Assembly (NCBI RefSeq): GCF_003112455.1
Contig: NZ_BDQX01000054.1
Location: 145,479 to 195,395 of the forward strand
Origin: Paenibacillus agaridevorans
Lineage (GTDB): Bacteria > Bacillota > Bacilli > Paenibacillales > Paenibacillaceae
Direction: 5' to 3'
DNA: 49,917 nucleotides
The first letter of the stretch is position 1, and each line of letters begins with the position of its first letter. The position numbers and the translations under genes are program-made. The notes beneath the pieces were generated by a model. It saw nothing but the letters and a program-made list of their open reading frames with translations. It had not been told where the DNA came from and made no database searches. This document shows, piece after piece, positions 17,365 through 25,527 of this stretch.

Positions 17365-18909
17365 ATGCGGAAAATTTATATTTTCGATACAACGCTTCGT
17401 GACGGCGAGCAATCTCCAGGCGTAAACCTGAATACGAAGGAGAAGGTCGAGATCGCGCTGCAACTGGAGAAGCTGGGCGTGGACCGGATCGAAGCCGGTT
17501 TCCCTGCGGCGTCCCCAGGCGACCTGGCGGCGGTCAATGCCGTCGCTCGCGCGGTCAAGAACGCGACGATCATTGGACTGTCACGTTCCCGTGAGCAGGA
17601 CATCGATGCGGTCCGCGAAGCGTTGAAGGGCGCGCAGGATCCTTGCATTCACCTATTCCTGGCAACGAGTCCGATCCACCGCAAGCACAAGCTTCGGATG
17701 GAGAAGGAACAGGTTCTGGAGGCTGCCGAACGTGCGATCCGCTACGCCAAACAATATTTTGACAAAATCGAGTTCTCGCCGGAGGATGCGGGCCGCACGG
17801 AGCTGGACTTTCTCTGCCAGGTTACGGACATGGCGATCAAAGCGGGAGCGACCGTGGTTAACATTCCGGATACGGTCGGCTACATGAATCCTCAGGAATT
17901 CGGCAACATCTTCAAGACGCTTAAGGAGAATGTCCCGAATATCGAAACCATTCAACTCAGCGCCCACTGTCACGACGATCTCGGCATGGCGACGGCAAAT
18001 GCGCTGGCAGCCATCCTTAACGGCGCCGACCAAGTGGAAGGCACGATTAACGGCATTGGCGAACGCGCCGGCAATACGGCAATCGAAGAGGTTGCCATGG
18101 CGCTTGCCACGCGTCCGGACTTCTTCGGCGCACAGACGACGCTGAACCTGAAGGAAATCGCCAAGACGAGCCGCCTGGTCAGCAAGCTGACGGGCATGGT
18201 CGTTCCTGGCAACAAAGCTATCGTAGGCGCCAACGCCTTCGCGCACGAGTCCGGCATTCACCAGGACGGCATGCTGAAGGAAAAGACGACTTACGAAATT
18301 ATCTCGCCTGACACGATCGGTCTGCGTGAATCCAAGCTGGTTCTCGGCAAACATTCCGGACGTCACGCGTTCCGCGAGAAGCTGATCGATCTCGGTTATG
18401 AGCTGGACGACGATGCGGTTAACGCGGCGTTTGCGAAGTTCAAGGATCTTGCCGATAAGAAAAAGAATGTCATGGACGAAGACATCCGCGCCATGCTGGA
18501 GGAGAAGCTGACCGATACGCCGGAAGTGTTTACGCTGGAGACGATCCAGGTGAGCTATGGCAACGAGTCGACGCCTAACGCGACGGTGAAGGTAAAGCTG
18601 GCCGAAGGCGAGACGCGGGTAGAGACAGCGGAGGGCAATGGCTCCGTCGATGCCATCTACAACGCAATCGACAAAGCGACAGCCGAAGTTGTCGAGCTTG
18701 AGGATTATTCCATCAAGTCTGTCTCGCAAGGGAAGGACGCGCTTGGCGAGGTGCACGTTGTGCTTAAGCAAGAGGATGTTTCGGCTCAAGGCCGAGGCCT
18801 TAGTACGGATATTCTCGAAGCGAGCGCACGGGCGTATATCGATGCGGTTAATCGCCTGATCGAGAAACGCAAGTCGCCGGGTCGTCGCGACAAGATGAGC
18901 TTGATCTAA
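17365..18909 (+). CDS. leuA: 2-isopropylmalate synthase
   Basis: A 514-residue enzyme condensing acetyl-CoA with 2-oxoisovalerate, the first committed step of leucine synthesis. The catalytic TIM barrel opens [14 protein letters not shown] (metal ligand D8) and contains [10 protein letters not shown] with the metal ligands H201 and H203, then GNTAIEEV. The linker (residues ~280-380) and the C-terminal regulatory domain, where leucine binds for feedback inhibition, are present. GGAGGTG lies upstream of the ATG at 17365. Last gene of the ilvBHC-leuA unit; a terminator follows, so leuB is not co-transcribed with it. Confidence 0.96.
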   Translation: MRKIYIFDTTLRDGEQSPGVNLNTKEKVEIALQLEKLGVDRIEAGFPAASPGDLAAVNAVARAVKNATIIGLSRSREQDIDAVREALKGAQDPCIHLFLATSPIHRKHKLRMEKEQVLEAAERAIRYAKQYFDKIEFSPEDAGRTELDFLCQVTDMAIKAGATVVNIPDTVGYMNPQEFGNIFKTLKENVPNIETIQLSAHCHDDLGMATANALAAILNGADQVEGTINGIGERAGNTAIEEVAMALATRPDFFGAQTTLNLKEIAKTSRLVSKLTGMVVPGNKAIVGANAFAHESGIHQDGMLKEKTTYEIISPDTIGLRESKLVLGKHSGRHAFREKLIDLGYELDDDAVNAAFAKFKDLADKKKNVMDEDIRAMLEEKLTDTPEVFTLETIQVSYGNESTPNATVKVKLAEGETRVETAEGNGSVDAIYNAIDKATAEVVELEDYSIKSVSQGKDALGEVHVVLKQEDVSAQGRGLSTDILEASARAYIDAVNRLIEKRKSPGRRDKMSLI

Positions 18910-18930
18910 TAGCGATTGACCACGACAAAG

Positions 18931-18966
18931 CGCGTAACGGATACGATCATCCGTTACGCGTTTTTT
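18931..18966 (+). terminator. Terminator of the ilvBHC-leuA operon
   Basis: Perfect 12-bp stem CGCGTAACGGAT / ATCCGTTACGCG with a 6-nt loop, followed by six Ts. The operon therefore ends before leuB. Confidence 0.95.
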
Positions 18967-19014
18967 GTCGTTAAGGAGAGGATGCAAAACATGAGGAGCG
19001 GAATCTTAGACGTA

Positions 19015-19611
19015 TTATACGGCTGCAGGATGCCCATACATCGTTTCATCCAATTGGGAGGTCTTGATGAAAGCGATGAAAGGCTCGACGAGCGATGGAT
19101 CGAATTGCGTTCCGCTGCCTCTGCGAAGCTCGTTCACGGAATCCTCCAAAGATAATCTGCTGCGGTAACAGCGATTGGACATCATGCTGTCGAAGGTATC
19201 GATGATGGCGCATATTCTTGCCAAGTAAGGAATGTCATGGCGGGAACGGCCTTCCGGATAGCCGCCGCCATCCCAGCGCTCGTGATGATATCTTACAATT
19301 TCGACGATTCGGGAAGATATGCCGGGATACAGCTCGGCGGCAGAGCCGCCACAGGAGGGATGTTGCCTCATGATCCTCCACTCCCGGTCAGACAGCTTTC
19401 CTTTCCGATTGAGGATGTTGTTCGGGATAAACAGCTTGCCGAGGTCATGCAGATAACAGCCGCTCACGAGAAATTCCTTCTCCGCTCCGCCGATTCCCAA
19501 TACGTTGGCAAATTGCTGCGCGATCACGGACACGCGCAGACAATGCCGGTAAGAAGAAGGGCTCTTCCGTTTCAATTGCTTCATGCTTGCGTCAGCCGAT
19601 AACTTATACAT
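19015..19611 (-). CDS. HD-GYP domain protein (HD domain intact)
   Basis: A 198-residue soluble protein consisting almost only of an HD-GYP domain, the class that hydrolyses cyclic di-GMP. The metal-binding set appears complete: H23, the HD pair H55-D56 in YLHDLGKL, H84, H109/H110, and the GYP loop in DGGGYPEG. It lacks a separate sensory domain and is short for an HD-GYP protein. I start at 19611 because GGAGG lies just upstream; the frame continues to 19707 with unrelated-looking residues. It follows the second HD-GYP gene by 34 nt, so the two are one transcript. Activity is inferred, not shown. Confidence 0.85.
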   Translation of the reverse strand: MYKLSADASMKQLKRKSPSSYRHCLRVSVIAQQFANVLGIGGAEKEFLVSGCYLHDLGKLFIPNNILNRKGKLSDREWRIMRQHPSCGGSAAELYPGISSRIVEIVRYHHERWDGGGYPEGRSRHDIPYLARICAIIDTFDSMMSNRCYRSRLSLEDSVNELRRGSGTQFDPSLVEPFIAFIKTSQLDETMYGHPAAV

Positions 19612-19645
19612 CTTGATTCCTCCTGAAATTAAGCGACTATCACAA

Positions 19646-20743
19646 TTAAGCCTGTGACGCGGCATGAAGCACTGTAATCGTACTGCTGCGGGATAGATCG
19701 AGCTCATAGGGCGTCCCGACCGACTGACCGCTGGCCTCCGTAATAATCCGCACGACGGGACGGTGCGCGATGGACGAGCGATAGGAAGTGACGATGCCGG
19801 TCTGACCGCTGCTCAGCGTCAATACGCTGGATAGGGGGAAGGCCTTTAGCCGCTGAAGGAAAAGTTTGACGAGGCTGGCGTCAAAATAATAATTGCCCGC
19901 CCCGTACAAAAACTCAACGACGTCGTCGGCCCGGTAGGAGCTGCGGTATCTGCGCGGCGATGTCAGCGCATCGTAACTGTCGGCCAGCGCGACGATGCGC
20001 GCGTATTCCGGGATGTCGTTGCCTTTGGTCCCGAAGGGATAACCGGAACCGTCGAATCTTTCATGATGCGCCAGAGAGACAACCGCGGACTGCCAAGGCA
20101 TCCCTTTGATGTCCGCAAGCAGCCGATAACCGAGCTCGGCATGCTGATTCAGCAGGTGCCGGTCGGAGTCGGACAACGTGCCATGACCCGTTACGAGTTC
20201 CCGGGGCATAATCGTCATGCCGACGTCGAACAACAGCGAACCCAGCAACAGCTCCAACAACTGGGCTTCCGTATATCCGTATTCGTCTCCGATCATCATA
20301 GACAAGATGGAAACGTTGACAGCATGTCCGAAGATCAACTCGTCGAACTGCTCCAGCTTGTTCATCCAATCCGCGACGGAGGGATGGGCAAGCGCGTCCG
20401 CAAGAGCTCTTCTATATCTGCGCTTGAATCTTCTGTCCTTGACGGAATCTCCGTGTTCCGGGCAGAAGGCATGGCGGTTCAGCCTATTCACGAGTTCTCC
20501 GTACAGGTCATTCCTCTGTTTGGCCGTAGTAGGCGGAAGAACGACGGAAGGAGCAGGCTGAGTTTGGACGTTGAACGGACAGTGCTTAACAAGCACGCGA
20601 TTTACGCCCATCTCCTTCAAACGCTTGATATAGAACGTGGTCAACTCCGTGCCTTCGCAGAGGATAATCACTCCGTTTTTGCCTATTACCGCTTTGGCGA
20701 GCCGATCGCCTTCCTTGAGTTTATCGATTTGGCATTCCAACAT
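19646..20743 (-). CDS. HD-GYP-type protein with altered HD motif
   Basis: A 365-residue protein with a ~60-residue N-terminal small beta domain (MLECQIDKLKEGDRLAKAVI), a linker, an HD-GYP domain (residues ~110-300) and a ~65-residue C-terminal beta-rich extension. The GYP loop is intact (HHERFDGSGYPFG), but the HD pair reads F172-D173 (LLFDVGMTIMP) where active proteins have HDIGK. The metal-ligand His and the following Lys are thus both missing. Relatives in Paenibacillus and Bacillus show the same FD(I/V)GM form, as I recall, suggesting a stable variant, perhaps a c-di-GMP sensor or a metal site with other ligands. Start at 20743 with GGAAGGAG upstream. First gene of a two-gene leftward operon. 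Confidence 0.82.
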   Translation of the reverse strand: MLECQIDKLKEGDRLAKAVIGKNGVIILCEGTELTTFYIKRLKEMGVNRVLVKHCPFNVQTQPAPSVVLPPTTAKQRNDLYGELVNRLNRHAFCPEHGDSVKDRRFKRRYRRALADALAHPSVADWMNKLEQFDELIFGHAVNVSILSMMIGDEYGYTEAQLLELLLGSLLFDVGMTIMPRELVTGHGTLSDSDRHLLNQHAELGYRLLADIKGMPWQSAVVSLAHHERFDGSGYPFGTKGNDIPEYARIVALADSYDALTSPRRYRSSYRADDVVEFLYGAGNYYFDASLVKLFLQRLKAFPLSSVLTLSSGQTGIVTSYRSSIAHRPVVRIITEASGQSVGTPYELDLSRSSTITVLHAASQA

Positions 20744-21028
20744 CTTGAACTTGCTCCTTCCGAACAGAGTCATTGCCGGTGACTCGTGCTGCTATCAAAG
20801 AATTTTTAAGCTTATGGAATAAGATTATCATCATGCCATCCGGTCAACTATTATCCTAGTGGATCCATTAGGGTATCCTTTGGGTTACTTTTTTGGCGAA
20901 ATAGGTATGACATCTAGGTTTATAGTTCTCGCCTATAAAGTCCATAGATTTTATATCTTGGAATGGAAGAACTAAATGTGGTTAAATGATAATAGATTGA
21001 GAATGATAAAGAGGAGTGTATTTACATT

Positions 21029-22105
21029 ATGTCAGAAGTGAAAAAAATCGCCGTCCTCGGCGGAGACGGTATCGGCCCCGAGGTTGTTGGAGAAGCTTTA
21101 AAAATACTCAAAAGAACCGAAGAACTGTACGGTTATCAATTCGAGACAGAACACGGCTTGTTCGGCGGTATCGCCATCGACGAGAAGGGCACGCCGCTTC
21201 CGCAAGAAACGCTTGAGCTGTGCCAGGGCGCTGACGCTGTATTGCTGGGCGCGGTTGGCGGGCCCAAATGGGACAACAACTCCAAGGAGCTTCGTCCGGA
21301 GACTGGCCTGCTCGGTATTCGCAAAGCGTTGGGACTGTTCTCGAACATCCGTCCGGCTAACGTATTCGATTGCTTGAAAGAAGCTTCCACGCTGAAGCCG
21401 GAAGTGCTGGAAGGCACAGACCTTATCGTCGTGCGCGAGCTGACAGGCGGCATCTACTTCGGCGAGAAGTTCCGCCGGGAAGGCGCGAACGGCGAAGAAG
21501 CCGTTGATACATGCGTATATAATGTGCAAGAGATCGAGCGTATCGTTCGTCAGGCGTTCGATATCGCGATGACGCGGAGCAAACGTCTTGCTTCCGTCGA
21601 CAAAGCGAACGTGCTTGAGACTTCCCGCTTGTGGCGCGAAGTCGTTAACCGTATAGCCGTGGAGTACCCTGAGGTTGAACTGGAGCATGTACTCGTCGAT
21701 AACTGCGCGATGCAATTGCTTCGCCGTCCTTCCAGCTTCGACGTTATCGTAACCGAGAACATGTTCGGCGATATTTTGAGCGACGAAGCAGCCATGTTGA
21801 CAGGTTCTATCGGCATGTTGTCCTCCGCTTCGCTGGGAGAAGGAAGCTTCGGCCTCTACGAGCCGGTACACGGTTCTGCTCCTGACATCGCGGGCCAAGG
21901 CATCTCCAATCCAATCGCGACCATTCTTTCCGTTGCGCTGATGTTCCGCCTGACGTTCGGCTACCACGATGCGGCGAAGTCCATCGAGGACGCGGTTAAG
22001 GACGTGCTGGATGCTGGTCACCGCACAGGAGACATCGCGGTTGATAAGAGCTCGGCGATTGGAACTACGGCAATGGGCGATTTGATTGCAGCTGCAATGA
22101 AGTAG
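21029..22105 (+). CDS. leuB: 3-isopropylmalate dehydrogenase
   Basis: A 358-residue NAD-dependent beta-decarboxylating dehydrogenase converting 3-isopropylmalate to 2-oxoisocaproate in leucine synthesis. Family features: [15 protein letters not shown] at the N terminus, [12 protein letters not shown], the metal-binding DNCAMQL and [11 protein letters not shown] segments, and [23 protein letters not shown] precedes the ATG by about 12 nt. It is cut off from ilvBHC-leuA by a terminator and two opposite-strand HD-GYP genes, and leuCD do not follow it, unlike the B. subtilis leuABCD order. The ~285 bp upstream is AT-rich; no clear T-box motif is seen there. Confidence 0.96.
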   Translation: MSEVKKIAVLGGDGIGPEVVGEALKILKRTEELYGYQFETEHGLFGGIAIDEKGTPLPQETLELCQGADAVLLGAVGGPKWDNNSKELRPETGLLGIRKALGLFSNIRPANVFDCLKEASTLKPEVLEGTDLIVVRELTGGIYFGEKFRREGANGEEAVDTCVYNVQEIERIVRQAFDIAMTRSKRLASVDKANVLETSRLWREVVNRIAVEYPEVELEHVLVDNCAMQLLRRPSSFDVIVTENMFGDILSDEAAMLTGSIGMLSSASLGEGSFGLYEPVHGSAPDIAGQGISNPIATILSVALMFRLTFGYHDAAKSIEDAVKDVLDAGHRTGDIAVDKSSAIGTTAMGDLIAAAMK

Positions 22106-22133
22106 TTCGAGATTGTTGATAATTCTTCACAGT

Positions 22134-22148
22134 TTATAATTATTACAA
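22134..22148 (+). promoter_or_regulatory. Candidate PerR box upstream of the peroxiredoxin gene
   Basis: TTATAATTATTACAA matches the Bacillus PerR operator TTATAATnATTATAA at all fixed positions but one. It sits 20 bp upstream of the -35 element of the peroxiredoxin promoter. PerR represses peroxide-stress genes and is inactivated by hydrogen peroxide. A similar AT-rich stretch overlaps the promoter itself. Confidence 0.6.
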
Positions 22149-22167
22149 AGAAGTACTGTCTATAATA

Positions 22168-22196
22168 TTGACTTTATTATTGTGTGATGATACTAT
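22168..22196 (+). promoter_or_regulatory. Promoter of the peroxiredoxin gene
   Basis: TTGACT at 22168-22173, 17-bp spacer, TACTAT at 22191-22196, about 100 bp before the start codon. Confidence 0.7.
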
Positions 22197-22294
22197 TTTT
22201 AAAGAAGAGACACGCACCAATGAAGAGGCTAGCACTTATTGTGCGTGAAATACCTCTAAATAAATTATGGATAGGTCAAGGAGGAGTTTTCATC

Positions 22295-22843
22295 ATGGCA
22301 GAACGTTTGGTAGGACGCCCGGCACCGGATTTCGCAATGGAGACAGCAACAGGCAACGGACAAGATTTCGGTACTGCTTCCCTCGCCGATTACAAAGGCA
22401 AGTGGCTGGTACTGTTCTTCTACCCACTGGACTTCACGTTCGTGTGCCCGACAGAAATTACCGCGCTTAGCTCGGCAGCCGAAGAGTTCAAAAAGCTTGA
22501 CACTGAAATTCTTGGCGTCAGCGTAGACAGCAAGCACAGCCACCGCGCTTGGATTAACACTCCGGTTAACGATAATGGCCTCGGCCAATTGAACTTCCCA
22601 CTCGCGGCTGATATCACGAAGAGCGTTGCTCGTGACTACGGCGTACTGATCGAAGAAGAAGGCATAGCGCTTCGCGGCCTGTTCATCATCGATCCGGAAG
22701 GCGAGATCAAATATCAAGTGGTTAACCACAACAATGTTGGCCGCAGCGTAGAAGAGACGCTTCGCGTATTGCAAGCTCTGCAATCCGGCGGACTTTGCCC
22801 AATCAACTGGAAACCAGGCCAAAGCCACCTGGTAGCGAAGTAA
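22295..22843 (+). CDS. Typical 2-Cys peroxiredoxin (YkuU-like)
   Basis: A 182-residue thiol peroxidase that reduces hydrogen and organic peroxides using thioredoxin-type donors. The peroxidatic Cys is C51 in DFTFVCPTEIT and the resolving Cys is C168 in GGLCPINWKPG, so it is a typical 2-Cys enzyme acting as a dimer. It closely resembles B. subtilis YkuU as I recall it, including LIEEEGIALRGLFIIDPEGE. Start ATG 22295 with GGAGGAG upstream; the longer frame from 22184 lies in the leader. Monocistronic, behind a candidate PerR operator and before a perfect hairpin. Highly expressed-type codon use. Confidence 0.94.
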   Translation: MAERLVGRPAPDFAMETATGNGQDFGTASLADYKGKWLVLFFYPLDFTFVCPTEITALSSAAEEFKKLDTEILGVSVDSKHSHRAWINTPVNDNGLGQLNFPLAADITKSVARDYGVLIEEEGIALRGLFIIDPEGEIKYQVVNHNNVGRSVEETLRVLQALQSGGLCPINWKPGQSHLVAK

Positions 22844-22874
22844 TTTTCGCTGAAATCTTGGCAATGGCAATGAC

Positions 22875-22917
22875 AAGGACAGGCCCTTATCCGTAACGGA
22901 TAAGGGCCTGTCCTTTT
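22875..22917 (+). terminator. Perfect 19-bp hairpin after the peroxiredoxin gene
   Basis: Positions 22875-22893 pair without mismatch to 22897-22915 around a TAA loop, ending in TTTT-C. The stem is far stronger than needed but the T tract is short; probably a terminator that also protects the mRNA 3' end. Confidence 0.8.
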
Positions 22918-23165
22918 CGCGCTTGGCATTACATCGTCCCGGCAGGGGGTGGCATCCAGTGGATGTCACCCGGCCGCAAGCCGGCGTAACGAATATGACC
23001 ATATCCCAGGGAGCCACCCGTTTGGTGGTTACTATCAAACGTCAAGTATCCGCTTTCTTTGCCGTTTCCTAAGGGGATATTTATGGTACACTGGAAGTGT
23101 TTTGATGATTGGAGTCTGGCTATCGTCGCCCAGAACTTTAATAGATGAAAGCAGAGGTGGATAGA

Positions 23166-23996
23166 TTGGATCCTTATGTTGCGCAAAGATTTACGAATCC
23201 ACAGACCTTTACTAATGGTATAGAAGGGCCGGCCTGTGACCGCGAGGGCAATATTTATGCAGTTAATTATGAGAAACAGGGTACGATCGGAAAAGTGACA
23301 CCGCTAGGGGAAGCGAGTATTTTCGTTGAGCTTCCGAATGGCAGTGTAGGGAATGGAATCCGGTTCAACCAGGCTGGCGAGATGTTGATTGCCGATTATG
23401 TAAATCATAATATTATCAAGGTTGACATGAATACGCGGGAGATCAGAATCCATGCTCATGAACCGAGGATGCATCAGCCGAATGATATTTGTATAACCAG
23501 AGATGATGTCCTATTTGCAAGCGATCCTGATTGGGATAACAACAGAGGAAAGTTATGGCGTGTGAACCTTGACGGAACTACGGATTTGCTCGAGGACGAT
23601 ATGGGTACGACCAACGGAATTGAGGTGAGCCCGGATGAGAAGGTGTTGTACGTCAATGAATCTGTTCAGCGCCGGATTTGGGCTTACGTTTTAAATAAGA
23701 ACAAAGAAATAAGCGACAAACGTCTGCTGATCGAATTTCCGGACTACTCTTTGGATGGCATGCGCTGCGATATCGAAGGAAATCTGTATGTTACCCGTAT
23801 TGGCAAAGGCGTTGTGGCGAAGATTTCACCTGAAGGGGAAGTGCTGGCCGAGATTCTGCTCGAAGGAAAGGATTGTACGAACCTTGCTTTCGGCGGCCCG
23901 GAAGGCAAACACTGTTATGTTACAGTAGCCGATATTGGCAATATTCAGGTGTTTCGAACGGATGTTCAAGGTCGTTGCTTTGCAATGCGGCGATAA
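23166..23996 (+). CDS. SMP-30/gluconolactonase-like beta-propeller protein
   Basis: About 276 residues of six-bladed beta-propeller with repeated hydrophobic-DxxGN(I/L)Y blades: CDREGNIYAVNYEK, FNQAGEMLIADYVNHNI, NGIEVSPDEKVLYVNES and CDIEGNLYVTRIGKG. The metal-coordinating residues of SMP-30 lactonases (a Glu near the start in EGPACD, then Asn and Asp in TTNGIEVSPDE and SLDGMRCD) appear kept. Such enzymes hydrolyse sugar lactones such as gluconolactone. I prefer the TTG at 23166, which has AGAGGTGG before it; ATG 23145 has no ribosome site. Codon use looks less GC-rich than its neighbours, hinting at a different history. Confidence 0.85.
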   Translation: MDPYVAQRFTNPQTFTNGIEGPACDREGNIYAVNYEKQGTIGKVTPLGEASIFVELPNGSVGNGIRFNQAGEMLIADYVNHNIIKVDMNTREIRIHAHEPRMHQPNDICITRDDVLFASDPDWDNNRGKLWRVNLDGTTDLLEDDMGTTNGIEVSPDEKVLYVNESVQRRIWAYVLNKNKEISDKRLLIEFPDYSLDGMRCDIEGNLYVTRIGKGVVAKISPEGEVLAEILLEGKDCTNLAFGGPEGKHCYVTVADIGNIQVFRTDVQGRCFAMRR

Positions 23997-24156
23997 ATTC
24001 ACTATCAAGAATGAATAAATACTAATGTGAGGACAGAGGGAACGGGCAGGAATTTGTCGATAACGTGGCGAATAATATAAAATTAGCTATCATGTATGAG
24101 GTATTATTGGCGAGCAACGAGTAATCACCTTGATAAGCGTGAGGAGGCTGCCGCGG

Positions 24157-24573
24157 ATGAGTTTCTGCTGTGGAGCAAGTATGATTGGTACGAAAGGCAC
24201 GTTAAAACATTTGACGACGCATATTCACAACGTTCCGATTACATTTTGCCCAGTCTGCCATGGGATCGATGTTCATTACAAGGCGCAAAGCGAATACGAC
24301 ATTCTGGCAGAATACGCGTACGGAGATGGAGCGGCCGAAGTGGATTTTGAGGATTACGTCGATCAAGATCAAGCTTCGCTGCTAGAGAATTGCGTGAATC
24401 ACGAGAACGAGGAGCCCATGGACGTCGTACGCAGCCAGATTGACATGGCGCTTGATTTGCTCAGCTTCGCCAAACATTTGGAAGATAGGGAATGGCAATA
24501 CATGCTCAAGAAGCGGCTTCAGGTGCTGGGAAGCAGGCGGAACAAGCTGCTGCAGCGGAAGTCATCGGTCTAA
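24157..24573 (+). CDS. Hypothetical zinc-ribbon-like protein
   Basis: A 138-residue protein starting MSFCCGASMIGTKG at 24157, with GAGGAGG 9 nt upstream. The N-terminal ~45 residues contain two cysteine pairs, CC at positions 4-5 and CPVC in FCPVCHG, resembling the zinc-binding N terminus of YgiT-type small proteins. The middle is acidic (EVDFEDYVDQDQ) and the C-terminal third is a predicted basic helix (YMLKKRLQVLGSRRNKLL). I do not recognise a named family. It stands alone before a terminator and sigI. Confidence 0.65.
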   Translation: MSFCCGASMIGTKGTLKHLTTHIHNVPITFCPVCHGIDVHYKAQSEYDILAEYAYGDGAAEVDFEDYVDQDQASLLENCVNHENEEPMDVVRSQIDMALDLLSFAKHLEDREWQYMLKKRLQVLGSRRNKLLQRKSSV

Positions 24574-24595
24574 GGTTTCCATCGTATCCCGTTTT

Positions 24596-24623
24596 AAAGA
24601 CCTCCATTGGGAGGTCTTTTGTT
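24596..24623 (+). terminator. Rho-independent terminator before sigI
   Basis: Perfect 10-bp stem AAAGACCTCC / GGAGGTCTTT with an ATTG loop, then TGTTT. Separates the zinc-ribbon-like gene from the sigI-rsgI operon. Confidence 0.82.
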
Positions 24624-24658
24624 TGAAATGGAGAAAAAATGAGTATTTTTTAATAAGT

Positions 24659-24687
24659 ACCCCCCCAATCGTCGAAACCAAGACGAA
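24659..24687 (+). promoter_or_regulatory. Candidate SigI-type autoregulated promoter
   Basis: A run of A plus seven Cs at 24659-24666, then CGAA at 24684-24687 (another CGAA at 24673). SigI-dependent promoters in Bacillus and Clostridium are described with a C-rich -35 and a CGAA-like -10, and sigI often drives itself. The short distance to the start codon fits. Exact spacing rules are from memory. Confidence 0.5.
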
Positions 24688-24711
24688 ATGATAAGTAGTG
24701 AGGTGGAGCGG

Positions 24712-25527
24712 TTGTTGCTGATCCTGTTTAAGCGATTCACGCGTAAAACGGCTCTTGCTTCGTCTGCGACATTACAGCCTAAGCTGGAGCCAGAGCAATA
24801 TGTATTGCACATTCGACAAGGCGATGATAAGTTGCGTGAGCAATTCATCGCCGAGTATTCACCATACATAGCTAAAGTAACGAGCAGATTCAGCAAGCGG
24901 TATATTAATCCGGAACGGGACGATGAATTCAGTATCGCCCTGCTGGCGTTTAATGAAGCCATCGACGGCTTCGACAGCGAAGCGGGGAGATCGTTCCTAG
25001 GATTTGCCAAAACCGTCATGCAGCGTCGGCTTATTGATTATGCGCGAAAAGAACAAAGACATCTTCAATCCGTGCCCTACAGTGCGTTCGATTCGGAGGG
25101 AGAGGATCAATCGCCTTACAACGTCCTCGAGACGAAGCAAGCTCTGGAGGCTCACGAGACAAGCAGAACCGACCTGGAGCGTCGTGCGGAGATCCTCGAG
25201 CTAAGCAGCGAGCTTGAGCCGTACGGCATTACGTTTATGGAGCTTGTCGATCAGTCTCCAAAGCATTCCGATTCACGAGCGATGCTGATTGATATTGCAT
25301 GCCTTCTGGCAGGAAACGCCGATTGGATGGGAATGCTGAAGGCCACTCAGCGGCTGCCTATTAAGGAATTGATGGAAGCCTGCCGCGTATCGCGCAAGAC
25401 CATCGAACGTAACCGCAAATATATTATTGCAATTGCTATTATCCGATCGGGTGGATACCCGTACATGAACGATTATATGCGTATTCCGAGTTCGAACGAA
25501 TGGATGAGTAAGGAGGTGAGCCGATGA
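24712..25527 (+). CDS. sigI: RNA polymerase sigma factor SigI
   Basis: About 271 residues of the sigma-I group, an unusual sigma-70-type family found in Bacilli and Clostridia. The region-2-like segment includes LREQFIAEYSPYIAKVTSRF and DDEFSIALLAFNEAIDGFD; FLGFAKTVMQRRLIDYARKE follows, as does the C-terminal helix-turn-helix LPIKELMEACRVSRKTIERNRKYIIAIAII. Start is uncertain: the ATG at 24688 has no ribosome site, while GAGGTGG lies before tandem TTG codons at 24712 and 24715; I chose 24712. The stop overlaps rsgI by ATGA. In B. subtilis SigI serves heat and wall stress; in clostridia its relatives sense polysaccharides. Confidence 0.92.
   Translation: MLLILFKRFTRKTALASSATLQPKLEPEQYVLHIRQGDDKLREQFIAEYSPYIAKVTSRFSKRYINPERDDEFSIALLAFNEAIDGFDSEAGRSFLGFAKTVMQRRLIDYARKEQRHLQSVPYSAFDSEGEDQSPYNVLETKQALEAHETSRTDLERRAEILELSSELEPYGITFMELVDQSPKHSDSRAMLIDIACLLAGNADWMGMLKATQRLPIKELMEACRVSRKTIERNRKYIIAIAIIRSGGYPYMNDYMRIPSSNEWMSKEVSR

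Noticed and set aside
22184..22294. N-terminal extension of the peroxiredoxin
   Set aside because: It overlaps the promoter -10 region; the family start MAERLVG at 22295 has a perfect ribosome site.
23083..23148. 21-codon ORF with an AAGGGG site before the SMP-30 gene
   Set aside because: Short enough to occur by chance; the peptide shows no run of regulatory codons that would support a leader-peptide attenuator.
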